Part shown: positions 1-11,189 of the stretch, one piece after another | Layout of the letters: each line of letters opens with the position of its first letter | Numbering within the stretch: position 1 is the stretch's first letter | Source of the DNA: Hermatobates lingyangjiaoensis | Lineage: Eukaryota > Arthropoda > Insecta > Hemiptera > Hermatobatidae | DNA: 64,000 nt | Reading direction: 5' to 3' | Assembly: GCA_026182355.1 (NCBI GenBank) | Contig: JAPFBL010000049.1 | Coordinates: 3,738,501-3,802,500, forward strand | The notes under the pieces: generated by a model | What the model was told of the DNA's origin: nothing | Database searches by the model: none | Seen by the model: only the letters and a program-made list of their open reading frames with translations | Program-made: the position numbers and the translations under genes

Positions 1-3000
1 AATATCAAACTCATATATGATCATACTTAATAATGTATCATCTGTTTACAGGTTTCAATAATATTTTTTTTTCAGCTATAAGAAACATGAAATGATTGAT
101 CAATCGCATGTGTTATAATATTACCATTCTTAAACTAAGAATCTGAATCTCATCGGACTCGTGCACTCTGCGGCCATACCTGACATACCCTGCATTCCAT
201 TGTTTTTAACTCCAACTTCGGATTATAAGTTCTTTAATGAACTTCAAAATTCTCCATAGAGAAGTATTTCTTACTTATATTGGTTTTAAGTATGAATTAC
301 CATAAATATGTATCCTTTTCAAGGTGACATTCAGATAGAATGTGCTCAGAGGTTTCCACTCTTTCTAGACAGAAGCTGCATACATTCTTTGTATGACACT
401 AATTACAGTTAGATAGCTAATAGTTAAGAAGACAAATTCCGGATAGACATTCTACATATATTTTTAAATCTTTGTATGTCCGTATCTCTGAGAGTTCTAG
501 ATTATTTTTTTTTCCTTGAAGGTAGAAGGGGTTGTTTTAGTTTTATTTATATCTAGACTTTTCTTCTTAAGATATCTTTCAAAAATTCGGTATGCATGCT
601 GCATAATATGAAAGGGAGTATCATGAAGCATTCCACTTGTCTAATAACAAAGAAATCTGCATATCCTTGCTTATCAAAACCATCATTACATAGTGTCCAG
701 TACTTTATCCACAACTAATTAGTACAGAAGGAGTGATAGCATACCTCCTGTTGACTGTCTTTAGTGTTCATAATTTAAGTTGTGGTAGGCAAACACAACT
801 TAGAGGAAACACAACTTAGATAATTTAGAGGAAAGGCAAAGTTATCCCTTTAAGACTTCGAGATTTTTCTGATTTGTTAAACCAAATTTTTAGGAAAGAT
901 TCTTTCGATTTTCCCTTGTAACAGTATATTGTCCCTTATAAAGATTTTGTTTTGCCTAAATTTCTCATATTACTACAGTTCGAGCATTCATCATGTTTAA
1001 TGTAATATCACTCATCCTATATTGTGTGTTATGAAATATTAGTTGTAAAATAATAACTAATACGATATTTCAGTTTGTTAAATCACCAGTTGATATGACA
1101 TAAAAATAGTAAACACTATCATATACGTTACGTGTAATATGACGTTTTATCATAGACCTATTATGAAGTTACTTTCCCATCCTCTAAATTACCCAAAATA
1201 ATAGAATTAAATGCACTAAGATCTATATGTCCAGTAGTTAATTATGTTATAAGGCTCTGCAAGTAGATTTATTGATACACAATTGCTAGACAGTGGTCCT
1301 TCACAATGGGGATTATCATAAATTATATACTTATTAGTCGTTTCATTTCATAGTTTTATGATTTTATTGCTCATACATATCATATTAACTGTTTCAAATA
1401 TCTTCTAGTAAATCTTAGAAAATGAATTATCATTGATTTTGTTAAAAAATTTCCGTTAAAAGATAATCCGTTATTCCAAATTTAGTTTTCAGTTTGTATA
1501 ACTTTTCTACCCTTTATATATGTGTTTGATGTTATGTCTACACGATAGCCGCATTAAAATAAAACAAAAAATCCATTCATTTTCAAAGACTTTGGTATAA
1601 TGTTTTACTTATATTAAAGTTGAGTGTAGAACACTGCAGATTTTTAAATGAAGTTTCTATTGAAAAAATGTAACATTCATATACTATTATTGTTAAATCC
1701 AGGGATGTTCGGAATGAGTTACTCTTGAAACAAGTGCCTGCATGTAGAACTTAACAATTGATTTTTTTGGTACAATAATTTATTAGTCAATACTGATGAC
1801 ATTTGTATCATGCAATATTTTTATTTTCAGACTGAATATGAAGTTTAAAGTTTCTATAATCACCAGAAGAGCAGATTAAATTAGTACCGGCATCGTATAA
1901 AGTGCATTAGATCCTTTCTCATTTTTTAATATGACCCAAAAATAATAGGGTTATTTACGACACTAAGGACTGCATGTCTGTCAAATATTATTAGCATTGT
2001 TAAATGGTGGGATATTAAAATTAACGATAGTCACCTACCCAGTCACGCGTAGGCAAATATAATGAAATGCAGGTTCAGCAGAACTCAAAACGTGAAAATC
2101 CGTCAAACTCTAAAAATATATTTTTTTCAACATCGCTGCAGTTTATAGAGCCATTGAAAAAAATGTGCATGTGATTGCTGAGGAGCCAATAATCATTCAT
2201 GAAAGGTATTATTTCAAAATATAATTCTTTCACTATGATTATAGATCATATCAGAATTATAAAATAATTGTATTTTACAACTATAAGATTATATATCACA
2301 CAGTTTTATAAGGATTCTCCCATATTATTCTTTTATTCGAGGAAGAGTTTCTTTTTTGAAGGGCTTATATAGCTTCTTCCAATAGACGAATTTTTTTTTA
2401 TAGTATTTTTCATATACTATTTTAAATAGATGTCACATGTATAGCTTTTTGCTCTAATATTTTCTTGTAGCAATAATTCCAGAGAAACTAAACAATTCGT
2501 CCTCAATGGCACAGGATTCCTACAACTATCATTAGCGTCCTCATCGAGGGAACTGAGGAACAAAACAGAACCTAAGGTTATAGCTCTATAAAAATATGAC
2601 AGTGGCAAATGATTGAAAATGTTAAAAAACCATTTCCATCGTTAATATACCCTAGTTCACGGATAGGATACTAAAGAACCGAAAGTTACAGAGTCATGAG
2701 CCTGAAACTTAAAACTTTTAGGTGATTAACCTACATTTGTAAGCTAGTTATACTAAGATGTGCCTAATAAATAAATTCACTGATTTAGATTTGGTAATTA
2801 GATTTGGTGTTTTCGAGTAGAAATAACACCTTTCCAGTTAATAATTATTCCCGGAACTTAATAACATGACAGATGTGTATTTGCCAAGCCGCCTTCCACG
2901 GGAGGGAAAGGGTTTCCTCTTTTATTGAACCTTTCATTAGTATAGTTTTCTTACTTTATTTATTTACTTATTTCTTGTTAATCAGAAGTACCATTTTGAT

Positions 3001-4130
3001 TGTGCTACAAAATTACATGAATCTTTTACAACTATAATGTCCATAGCATGAAAATCTCTCTCTGTAATTAAGAATTCGTCATCTAAACTCTTAAAACTAG
3101 CTTATTAAAATTGAAAGTGTAAAGAATATGATTCAAAAAATAATGTTTTCATACTAACAATAAGCAGTATCATAAGTATATAGGGTAGTGAATAGTTTTT
3201 AAATGTTAGATACTTTCTGACTGAACTAATTTTTACTCTTACGTTTTTAAACACTGACTTATTGGAAAGGTAAGCCTATTTATTTAGTGATAGGATTGAC
3301 GTCTGTGGTATCATTAAACGTGGCCAGCATGTCTTCATTTAACAGTCTATAATAAGTAGGAGTTGGAGGATAGTTTGACAGATCGGCTAATTCTTTTATT
3401 TCTCACTAGTACTAGTAGATACCGCTGGTAAACATGTGTGACAGAATTGCATCCCATAAAACAATATTCTGTCATCATATTTTGGATGCGCTATGTTATA
3501 GTAAAAATAATAAATGGGAAATTTGGAGTGGCCAAGAACAGTAATCCCACATGAGAGTTTAAAAACTGTTTATTTCCTTTTATCTGGAAGACCCTTTGTC
3601 AAGTTTGTTTAATCCCATGGTTTTACAGTTCCATATTAGTGTGTTTTCCCTAGTTCATGAGTAACAAACTATAAACACTATTGGTCATAATTTATTTATT
3701 TTTCCTTTTTTAAATTTAATGTAGCTTTTATTTTTCATTTCTATATTTTAACTTTTATAACGTTGCAACAAGGGGGATACTGGCAGAAAATGATGCACCG
3801 ATGAATTTTTATTACTTTATAAGCCATCTAAATTCCCTGTTTTATTTTTTTTTTTTAAAGTATGTTAGTTCTATTTGTTTTTTAGGATATATGACTTAAC
3901 TTTGAAAATATTATACTAAAGAGTTTTTTATTTTACTGTTGCATTAAAGTAGTATTTAGCTGTTATTAATGCAAATTTTGAACAAGAAAATAAAAATATT
4001 TTTTGTTATTTTTTTGAGACGTCTTCTCAAATTAGCATTTATGGACTCATCATCTTCCTGAAAATGTTGTCTATCTAAAGAGGCCTATTTACGTATAACA
4101 GGCTGATGGAACTGTTTTATTATTATTATC
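1..4130. other. No gene seen; AT-rich DNA upstream of the first recognised exon
   Basis: No exon, domain, RNA gene or transposon was recognised. The short open frames have no similarity I can name and no splice context. It may be 5' intron of the semaphorin gene or intergenic DNA, since the first exon in the window is internal. Confidence 0.5.
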
Positions 4131-4154
4131 ATATATATATATATATATATATAT
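4131..4154. repeat. (TA)n microsatellite
   Basis: Uninterrupted alternating A and T. It is the first of several (TA)n tracts between 4 and 15 kb, many of which touch transposable-element ends. Confidence 0.95.
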
Positions 4155-4194
4155 TGGTATAAATAGGCAGCAGATCTTCTTTTAAACAAGTATC

Positions 4195-4285
4195 ATTACA
4201 ATTAACCGCAGTCTCGGCATTCACGATCTTAAGACTGAGAGATTCGATCCTACGAACTAACCTCCTGCTAACAGGGTTCAACTGG
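4195..4285 (+). repeat. Possible tRNA-derived SINE remnant
   Basis: A stretch containing GATTCGATCC resembles the B box of a tRNA-type RNA polymerase III promoter, with a weak A-box-like stretch (GCAGTCTCGG) about 35 bases upstream. No tRNA cloverleaf is apparent. It could be chance. Confidence 0.25.
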
Positions 4286-4289
4286 AAAA

Positions 4290-4620
4290 GGAGTTGGCCA
4301 AGTGACATGTTAAATTAAAATCGATGACTCATGCTTAGTCATTGCTATAAATAGATTAAAAGGATAGTACAGGTTAATATAAAGAGAAGGTCAAAGGTCA
4401 ATAATGAACAAGAAACAAGCGGTAAGAATAAAAGAGTTGAAAGTCCAAGAAATTCAAGAAAGGCCAAGTGGACATGTTGGACATGTAAATTAAAATCGAT
4501 GACTCATGCTTAGTCATTGTTATAAATAGATTAAAAGGATAGTACAGGTTAATATAAAGAGAAGGTCAAAGGTCAAAATAAACAAGAAACAAGCGGTTAG
4601 AATAAAAGAGTTGAAAGGTC
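4290..4620. repeat. Two-copy direct tandem repeat, about 175 bp period
   Basis: A block with the words GACATGTTAAATTAAAATCG, GACTCATGCTTAGTCATTG, GATAGTACAGGTTAATATAA and AACAAGAAACAAGCGGT occurs at about 4301-4435 and again at about 4480-4610 with few differences. It is followed by (TAA)-rich low-complexity DNA to about 4860. The two copies look like a recent duplication. No coding content was seen. Confidence 0.85.
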
Positions 4621-4959
4621 AACGGTATAACTGGACTAATAGAGAATAAATAGATTAAGAAAATTAATAATAATAATGTTAATAATAATTAATAATAATA
4701 ATAATTAAGATTAATAGTAAACTAGAAAAGATATGTTAAATAAAGAGTTGAAAGAGAGTAAGAATTAATAGGGAAGGTATAGTTAGTTAGAAAAAAGAAA
4801 GAAAAGTTTATAGTTAGTTAGTTATAAAGAACTAACATATTTTATTATTATTATTCTTTTCTTCACCGTTTGGATGAAGGAAAGAAGAAGGTATTCAGAA
4901 ACCTCGAAAAACTGGTGAATAAAATGACATCTGCAAAATACGGTCAGTTATTCAACGAA

Positions 4960-4966
4960 ATATATA

Positions 4967-5012
<46 letters not shown>
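4960..5012. repeat. (TA)n microsatellite
   Basis: A long TA tract directly abutting the left inverted repeat of the 5013-5334 fragment. Confidence 0.95.
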
Positions 5013-5016
<4 letters not shown>

Positions 5017-5334
5017 TGTTGCTGGTCTGAATACTTAGCGATGGATTGGCTGTTGGCTTGGCCATTAGCTGGTTGCTGGTCACCTAGAAGCTGTAGGCTG
5101 CGTTACAACTCGGTGTATTGATTGATTAATGGGTCATTTTTCATGATTTTTAGGGCTTCGTATAATTGTAGTCTGGCTGCGTCATTGACTTGCTTTAGAA
5201 TGGTGGTGTTTTTTACCAGGTCTTGACAGGTGAGTTTTCTTCCATGTTCTTGGGAGGTGTGTCTGGTGATGGCTCCTGCTTGTCTAAACCAATTCTAAAG
5301 CAATCATCTACAAGTATTCAGACCAGTAACATAT
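5013..5334 (-). mobile_element. Penelope-like element fragment (GIY-YIG C-terminus) with short inverted ends
   Basis: On the - strand an open frame of about 65 codons, ending in a stop near 5120, contains an H-x5-H start and the ending EALKIMKNDPLINQYTEL. That pattern (L-x-EAL-x-I-x4-P-x-IN near the stop) is typical of the C-terminal part of GIY-YIG endonucleases in Penelope-like retroelements. The fragment is bounded by a 21 bp imperfect inverted repeat (5015-5035 and about 5313-5333, one mismatch), and (TA)n tracts lie directly outside both ends. Reverse transcriptase is absent. The family call is an inference from a short C-terminal motif. Confidence 0.45.
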
Positions 5335-5335
5335 G

Positions 5336-5358
5336 ATATATATATATATATATATATA
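5336..5358. repeat. (TA)n microsatellite
   Basis: TA tract adjoining the right inverted repeat of the preceding element. Confidence 0.95.
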
Positions 5359-5504
5359 AAACAAAAAGCCGGAAGGAATAATGAACATGAAGAGAAATAA
5401 GCTCTGAGGCCATTTAGATTATTTCATCAGAGAGCGACTACAAATAAATATATATAAATATATATGTAATTACAATTAAACAATGTATTGATCATCTGAT
5501 AGAA

Positions 5505-6068
5505 TAAAAGTAAATGTAAATCGGGTTTTCGGCCTTTTAGTTTCAAAAACTACTTTCAAATGCCAAACGTTTCGGTTTTATTTAAACCCTTCCACATTGG
5601 CCTACAACAAAAAAAGAATACACGTAATAATTCGTACATATTAACAATGGTGTTACAATTCTGTTTAGGCGGGCAACACAATACTACATTGCGCATTAAG
5701 ACTTAACGATATTGCCAACTTAAGTAACATATAATCAGGTATATTAAGCTAATTTTTAAGAAAAGAGAATGAAATATTAGAGTATTTTACACTGTTTATA
5801 TGTTTTTGAAAGAATGCTGTGGTTCAAGTGAATTTGAAGTAATTTCTGACAGGTTGTATATTAATATAAACATTCAGATTCATACTTCGGTAAGCCGATT
5901 ATTCCTACTTGTAATAAAATTGTAGCACCATTGTATATATGTACGAATGATTTTGTGTAATCTTTTTATGTTGTAGGCCAATGATGATGGTTTTAAATAA
6001 AACTAAACGTTTTTGAAAGTAGTTTTTGAAACCAAAAGATTGAAAACCCCGATTTACATTTACTTTTA
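5505..6068. repeat. Inverted repeat with about 95 bp arms (PLE-type pseudo-LTR pair)
   Basis: The left arm (about 5505-5612) is the imperfect reverse complement of the right arm (about 5972-6068), around 360 bases of unrecognised AT-rich DNA. Reading right-arm-wise, each arm contains a TGATGAT-like word, a short AT hairpin and A-AAACGTT, the layout seen in the other hammerhead-like ends of this window. Inverted or partial flanking repeats with hammerhead motifs are known for Penelope-like elements, and I assign it there by analogy. Confidence 0.5.
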
Positions 6069-6077
6069 TTATATATA

Positions 6078-6269
6078 TCAATGATCAAACCACAATTAGA
6101 AATGGGAAAACAAGACTAAGATCTTTCAACCGTAACAAGCGGTCTTCGTTCAGTTGGGTTTTTGACTCTGACGAAGACCGCTTGTTACGGTTGAAAGATC
6201 TTAGTCTTGTTTTCCCATTTCTTATTGTGGTTTGATCATTGATTGTTATTTCACGTGTTTATGTGAAAT

Positions 6270-6300
<31 letters not shown>

Positions 6301-6302
6301 AT
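6078..6302. mobile_element. Fold-back hairpin element followed by (TA)n; contains a hammerhead-like motif
   Basis: Arms 6078-6148 and 6172-6242 are nearly perfect reverse complements of about 71 bases around a 23 base spacer. A further 30 bases (including TTCACGTGTTTATGTGAAA) run into a (TA)n tract at 6273-6302. Related copies are at 14751-14972 and 42304-42450, so it is a dispersed repeat. On the + strand the spacer and right arm give GACT, CTGACGA, a hairpin, GAA, AGATCT, T, AGTC, the order of a hammerhead ribozyme core. No protein is encoded. Confidence 0.8.
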
Positions 6303-6473
6303 GAAACGGTGTGTCAGTACAAAGATTATGTTTTTTTTTCACTGCAAAAGTATCATTCATTCGAGAAGTTCATTGATTTAATTTAACTTAACCTTCATTA
6401 TAACTGAATTTTTTATTAATTCATTTCTTTTATTTTTATTACTAAAGTAAAAAATGTATTTTTTTTTGTGCAG
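6303..6473. other. Intron 3' end before the first exon
   Basis: T-rich DNA ending in a polypyrimidine tract and the acceptor TTTTTTTGTGCAG just before 6474. Confidence 0.7.
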
Positions 6474-6570
6474 GTGCTGAAGATGTTGATAAGTTCGTTG
6501 GTAATACCTCCAGTGCTGACTACTTTAGACTTGTCTTCAGGGACGGAAATTATATTTTGGTTGGTGCAAG
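6474..6570 (+). CDS. Sema1a: Semaphorin exon: first strand of the sema domain
   Basis: Residues include AEDVDKFVGNTSSADYF and FRDGNYILVGAR, the conserved start of the sema propeller. It follows the acceptor TGCAG and ends at the donor AAG/GTGAGT. It starts with two bases of a split codon and ends with two bases (AG) that the next exon completes to arginine. NTS is a possible N-glycosylation site. The following intron is about 26.2 kb, the longest in the window. Confidence 0.93.
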
Positions 6571-7090
6571 GTGAGTAATTCAATGGTGTTTCTTTAAAAA
6601 AATCTTTACTGATAGGCTACATTGTTAAAAATAATTAACTTAAATAACACATCTTTATTATTATTTAAAATCTGGTTTCTATAAAAAAAAATGTTCGTTA
6701 AAAATATGTTTCCCATATATTAGATAGTCAGCATTAAGTAATTCTATATAATAATCTTATTTATATATCAGTTTATAACATAAAACTGTACTGATAATAC
6801 TGACTGATAAAATATAGGAAAACATTCATTTTTTGTTTTATAATCGTCTTTCATTGTAACTGTGTTACCAGATTGATCACTTTTAATAATAACAATAACT
6901 TTCTTTATGGTTTTAAGAATGTACGAGTCTTATTATCAGAACGAACGTTTCATAGAAGATTAAACAATGGAATTAGAATGAAACAATATTATTAGAAGAT
7001 TAATTCATCTTCTAATCGCTTTTTTGAACTGATTAAAGGATTTATTAATTTATTGCTTAATTTATATTTGCATAAATTACAAATGAATAC
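6571..7090. other. Intron DNA without recognised features
   Basis: AT-rich start of the long intron; no element identified. Confidence 0.5.
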
Positions 7091-7099
7091 CAAAGTGAT

Positions 7100-8480
7100 A
7101 CATATGCCTCACAACAAGAACTCGAATTCAAGATGAAGAGATGTTATTTAACTTCGGCTTGAACTGTCATGTTTTCTCCAAACTTGAAGGAATTAAACTT
7201 AAATCGCTCTTGGTTGATATTTAAAACTTTCAAATGGATGGAAGATTGTTGGTTGACGAGGGAATCTGGACGCAATGTTTAAGAAAGGTGAAATAGGAAT
7301 ACGTCATGACATGAACAATAAGCTTAAGACGAGGTATCATGTCAAAGCCAGGAAACATCACAATCTCTCACAATCCGTAGGGCTGACAAACGTGTTTCTA
7401 TGAAATCATTAGTTGTGCAATCCGTAATTGTGTGGTATTTACTCATTCTGAGGTAAAATGGATAAACCAACAAAAGTCTCCACACAAATGAAGTTTTATT
7501 CAACGCGTTTCGAACACTTTGTGTTCATCATCAGGAAGACACTATAATACAAATTATATCTAATTAGTTACAAAAATTAGAGTGAAATAATAAAATTCAA
7601 TTAAGAGAATTCAAGACATACCCAAGGATGTGGTATGGTGGACTGGACCAACCCGTCAGTACCACATCCTTGGGTATGTCTTGAATTCTCTTAATTGAAT
7701 TTTATTATTTCACTCTAATTTTTGTAACTAATTAGATATAATTTGTATTATAGTGTCTTCCTGATGATGAACACAAAGTGTTCGAAACGCGTTGAATAAA
7801 ACTTCATTTGTGTGGAGACTTTTGTTGGTTTATCCATTTTACCTCAGAATAAGTGTTTCTATGACTTGATATCTGACGATTGAACTCATAAAACTCAATA
7901 GGTCGGAGAACACTGTCTTCCTACAGATTTTCTTGAATTTTTGAAGGGATCTGATGGCAGTCCCGCCTTGGATGTTGAGTCCTTCTTAATCAGTGTCCAG
8001 TTGATAGGACAATTGGCATTATTTTGAAAGTTTACCACGAGAATAAACAAACTAAAATCGACATCCTATAAACTAAGGAAGATATATTGATGTTATCTTC
8101 ATGTTAGTCCAAGACCTCAATAAAATCGAAACCTTGAAAAAGCATCTGAAAGGTACATCAGGCTTCAGATTAACTGTTGAGGTGAGTGTAGATGGCCAGT
8201 TACCTTCCTTCATGATCAGGTCTACAAATGCCTCGTGGCTTCACCATGAAGACCATTAACCAGTGCTTAGATAGATAGTATAGTCCAGCTGAAGATAGAG
8301 ATTTACAGGCAAATGGATATGTTCGTTTGCTTTTTCAGATAATATATTAACAGCCAATATAAACAAGATTGTCGAGCGTTGCGCGATATTATTAATAAGC
8401 ACGTTTCAAAAATTGAAGAAGACAAGCTCAGACTGAAGCTGTAATATTCTACAAGAATAGTAGGTTCAGCAGTATTGTTT
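7100..8480 (+). pseudogene. Decayed retroelement coding region, possibly PLE reverse transcriptase, split by a hairpin
   Basis: The AT content drops and frame-shifted stretches read like a retroelement polymerase. Near 8155-8210 the frame gives GFRLTVEVSVDGQLP, similar to the 'FTVEVE-G-LPFLD' stretch C-terminal of the catalytic motif in PLE-type reverse transcriptases. Near 7130 the frame reads LFNFGLNCHVFSKLEGIKLK, which resembles PLE N-terminal text. No YADD motif was found and stops are frequent. The hairpin at 7445-7850 interrupts it. This is a weak call. Confidence 0.35.
7445..7850. mobile_element. Long perfect hairpin (191 bp arms), PLE pseudo-LTR type, with hammerhead-like motif
   Basis: Bases 7445-7635 and 7660-7850 are perfect, or almost perfect, reverse complements around a 24 base spacer (7636-7659). 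In the right arm, CTGATGA (7761-7767), T, stem GAACAC/GTGTTC closed by AAA (7769-7783), GAA (7784-7786) and ACGCGT (7787-7792) follow in hammerhead order; the left arm holds the same motif on the - strand. The degenerate copy at 15059-15125 shares this end sequence. Such inverted pairs with ribozyme-like ends fit Penelope-like pseudo-LTRs. Confidence 0.75.
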
Positions 8481-8900
8481 TGAAGAATGGTTCCTGTGTG
8501 TAGCCCCAGAGCACCAGAAATGGCATATGAGTATACTTTAACTCAAAGAATATGCTTGCAACTTAAGAAACTGTACAACCCTGCGTTCCACATACATTGG
8601 TATGTCTATGAATACGAAGTTCTTGCATCAGCTGTTCTTTTAGTTTTTTTTTGCGTTTAAACTGCATTAAATGTTGGTTCTGTATTGTTTATCAAACTTA
8701 AAAACTCAATCGCCTTTCTTTTTATGATTATTTCTTCCGAATATAATGTCCACTTCTTTGCAGACACTACACTTATATTATGGTATTTGTTCTATCTCTA
8801 TGACTGCATGAGGACATTGTCCCCAACATTTTACCTATGGCTACCCATTTTGAAAGTAAGATATTCTTTCATGGTGACTTCCTGACTGTTTCTTGCGATA
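8481..8900. other. No feature recognised
   Basis: Intron DNA of mixed composition; a short open frame at 8685-8885 has no recognisable similarity or splice context. Confidence 0.4.
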
Positions 8901-8901
8901 T

Positions 8902-9830
8902 GAATGAATGAATATGTCTTTATTAAGGACCTTATGTCCAAGGTATACAAACTGGGGTAGTTGTACTGAGAGCACTGAGTGCTCCCCACCAGGCTTTTTT
9001 CCCTTCGTCCATTAACAGTGTCGATATTAGTAACCACAAACTACTAACGATAGATAGTAATAACAGTAGTTTTTTTCCTCGTAGGATGTGGAAAAATCTG
9101 TTCAGCAGATCCCTTAGCAAAACATCTTGCTTAGGGTATGTGGGGTTGGGGGTCCCGACCCACTAAAAAACCATATCCTATTGCCTGGCAATACCCGACA
9201 CGGAAACCGTTTTCACATTACTTCATGCCGGTGCCTCAGTCCTCCTGAATTTGTTCACCTCCTCGTCCCCATTCGTTCACCTATGAATTATCATTGTCCT
9301 TGCCTCACGTTTTCATTCTTCTTATGACGGAGAACCTCTCTACAAAGCTTGCAACTTTTGACCAATTTCTTCACTGTGGAGCATCTTTTGAAATATGGTC
9401 TCTGAAGTAACCTCACCCAGCGATGCTATTCATCCCTGGCTCAGCACTCCCCACTTAGTACAAGAAGAAGGTATACTCTGCATCGTCGTTTTCACCCGAA
9501 CTACATTGAGGGCTATCAACTTTACCCATCCTGTGTAAATATTTTCCAAAATACCCGTGGCCAGTCAGCAACTGTGTTAAGTGGAATCCAATCTCCTCAT
9601 GCTCCCGGCCCAACCATTTGGGGAGGTCCTGGATGAGCTTTGCAGTCCACCTACCCCTTAAATCTTGCTCCTATCTCTCTTTCCATTTCCTAAGGGTTAC
9701 TGTTCTGGCTTGTCGTTTTGCCGCATTTCGTTCTTCTACCGATTTTTCACCTACACTTTTTCTCTCTTCAGCCAGCAAGTCGATGGGAGGAATTCCCGAA
9801 ATGACCAGTATTGCTGACTCGGAAACAATA
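8902..9830 (-). mobile_element. R1-clade non-LTR retrotransposon, 3' part of ORF2 and 3' UTR (decayed)
   Basis: On the - strand around 9480-9660 the frame reads GRWTAKLIQDLPKWLGREHE followed by IGFHLTQLLTGHGYFGKYLH and then RMGKVDSPQC. This is the region C-terminal of the reverse transcriptase in R1-clade LINEs, leading into the CCHC-like motif, here partly lost (SPQC-SSGENDDAEYTFF). Stops and frameshifts follow. The 3' end on the - strand is near 8902, after CTTAATAAAGACATATTCAT and an ATTC-rich tail. It is a dead 5'-truncated copy in the first intron, antisense to the semaphorin gene. Confidence 0.75.
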
Positions 9831-9835
9831 TAAAA

Positions 9836-10030
9836 TTAATAACAGTAGTAATAATAATTGTAGTTATAATAATAATAACACTAATAATAATAATGGTATT
9901 AATAATAATTATAATAAGTAGTAGTAATAATAATAATATAACAATAACAATATTTAATATCAATGATAATATAATTTATTATTAATAACAATAATAATAT
10001 TGATAATAATAATAACAGTAATAATATTAA
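9836..10030. repeat. (TAA)n-type low-complexity tract
   Basis: About 190 bases made almost only of TAA, TAT and ATA triplets with interruptions. It separates the R1 fragment from another retroelement-like stretch. The open frames crossing it are artefacts of low complexity. Confidence 0.9.
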
Positions 10031-10205
10031 GAATTTCGTCTGTTTATGAAGGGGTTCCTTTCCTTCTCTCCCGGGTCTTTTGTAGGACAGCGTCAACATA
10101 CAGCCACTGCCGGGCCCCCTACTGGATCGTTGGCTGTAGCATCCATTTGGATGGATTAATATTCATCTTCCATACCTTACTCCATTGCACCATCCTGTAG
10201 ACATG
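10031..10205 (-). mobile_element. GC-richer retroelement-like fragment, unidentified
   Basis: A short stretch much richer in GC than its surroundings, containing CTCTCCCGGGTCTTTTGTAG. On the - strand it reads like the non-coding end of a LINE (a CCCGGGAGAGAAGG run), but no protein motif is present. Origin unproven. Confidence 0.3.
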
Positions 10206-10279
10206 TTAAAATTGTATTAGAGGAGTATCTATAAAGTACGACCCTCTATTAAAGTATATATAAAGGTACCCTCTAGTAC

Positions 10280-10282
<3 letters not shown>

Positions 10283-10314
<32 letters not shown>
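10283..10314. repeat. (TA)n microsatellite
   Basis: TA tract immediately at the end of the LINE reverse-transcriptase fragment that follows. Confidence 0.95.
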
Positions 10315-10317
<3 letters not shown>

Positions 10318-10319
<2 letters not shown>

Positions 10320-10765
10320 GTATGTTTCTATTATTTTTATTCCACTTGGAAAAGTCCTTTAAGTAGAAGTTGAAAAGGATAGGCCCCAGGCAGGAGCTTT
10401 GGGAAAGATCCCTCTCAATCTTGTACTCCGAGGATAAAGTGTCTCTGGCTTTGACTCCAAAGGATCGTTCAGTCAGATAAGAATGAACGTTCCTTTGGAA
10501 CCATTGGGGAAGTCCAGCGTCTCCTAGTTTCTTAACAATGCCTTCATACCAAACGAAATCAAAGGCCTTGTTAAGGCCGATGACTAGGGTGTATGTTCTA
10601 AGCTTTCTTTGCTTAGCGTAGTGTAAGAAGTCGAGAGCCCTTCGCAATAACTGAATGCTCCCATGTCCCTTTTTGTATCCAAACTGTATATCTGTGAATT
10701 GGAGAAACTCGGATACGTGTGTGAGTAGGACCTTCTCAAATACCTTGCTTAGAGAACTAAGTAAG
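10318..10765 (-). mobile_element. Non-LTR retrotransposon reverse transcriptase fragment
   Basis: On the - strand the frame reads SLSKVFEKVLLTHVSEFL, then IQFGYKKGHGSIQLL, RRALDFLHYAKQRK, GLNKAFDFVWYEGIV and SSCLGPILFNFYLKDF. These correspond to reverse transcriptase motifs 2 to 4: the FEK/GF-RKGHS block, the D-KAFD catalytic block (here GLNKAFD, the first Asp replaced by Asn) and the PQGS-LGP-LF block (here SQSSCLGPILF). The second catalytic block (YADD) is missing because the fragment ends at the (TA)n tract. Clade uncertain, Jockey/RTE-like. It is inactive. Confidence 0.75.
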
Positions 10766-10773
10766 CTTAATTG

Positions 10774-11129
10774 CCAGAGATATAAATTTGTTTACCTTGG
10801 AAGTCTGATGTGTATCATTGGTTCTTAATCCATTTGTATAAACGTCTCTACATGTTAAATAAATAACGGACAGTCGCTAGAGCTCCTGGAGGTTGCATTT
10901 TTGTTATGTTACTTGCTGTGTGTTGGAAGACCCAATGTTTACTTGTTTTATACGCTTTTACAAAATTAAGTGCTTTGTCCTTACGCTTGTCTGTTTGATC
11001 GTGAAAAAATGTTTGTGTATATTTTACTGAATTTTTCTATATCTGTTCTTGAGTTGCATGTGTTTGTGGTTCTTTCTATATGGATTATTTCTTTTACTAG
11101 TCTTTTCCGCAATTGTTTTTCTATAGTTT
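10774..11129 (-). mobile_element. Inverted 3'-terminal copy of the Penelope-like element (left pseudo-LTR)
   Basis: This ~355 base segment is the reverse complement of 13374-13728, with roughly 90% identity by eye. It carries an antisense copy of the end of the GIY-YIG reading frame and the 3' UTR, including the complement of GTCCGTTATTTATTTAACAT. Inverted partial copies upstream of the body are a known arrangement in Penelope-like elements. Confidence 0.75.
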
Positions 11130-11189
11130 TTAATTGTTTTTAATATAGAATATAAGAATACACGGCCCTTAAAATTAGGATCCGAATTC

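Noticed and set aside
5400..5450. CTGATGA on the - strand near 5430 as a hammerhead core
   Set aside because: No GAA box or stem II follows at a suitable distance.
1..6473. Upstream semaphorin exon (signal peptide)
   Set aside because: No open, spliceable stretch encoding a signal peptide or the sema N-terminus was recognised.
9751..10099. Ile/Leu-rich open frames on the - strand
   Set aside because: They read through a (TAA)n low-complexity tract.
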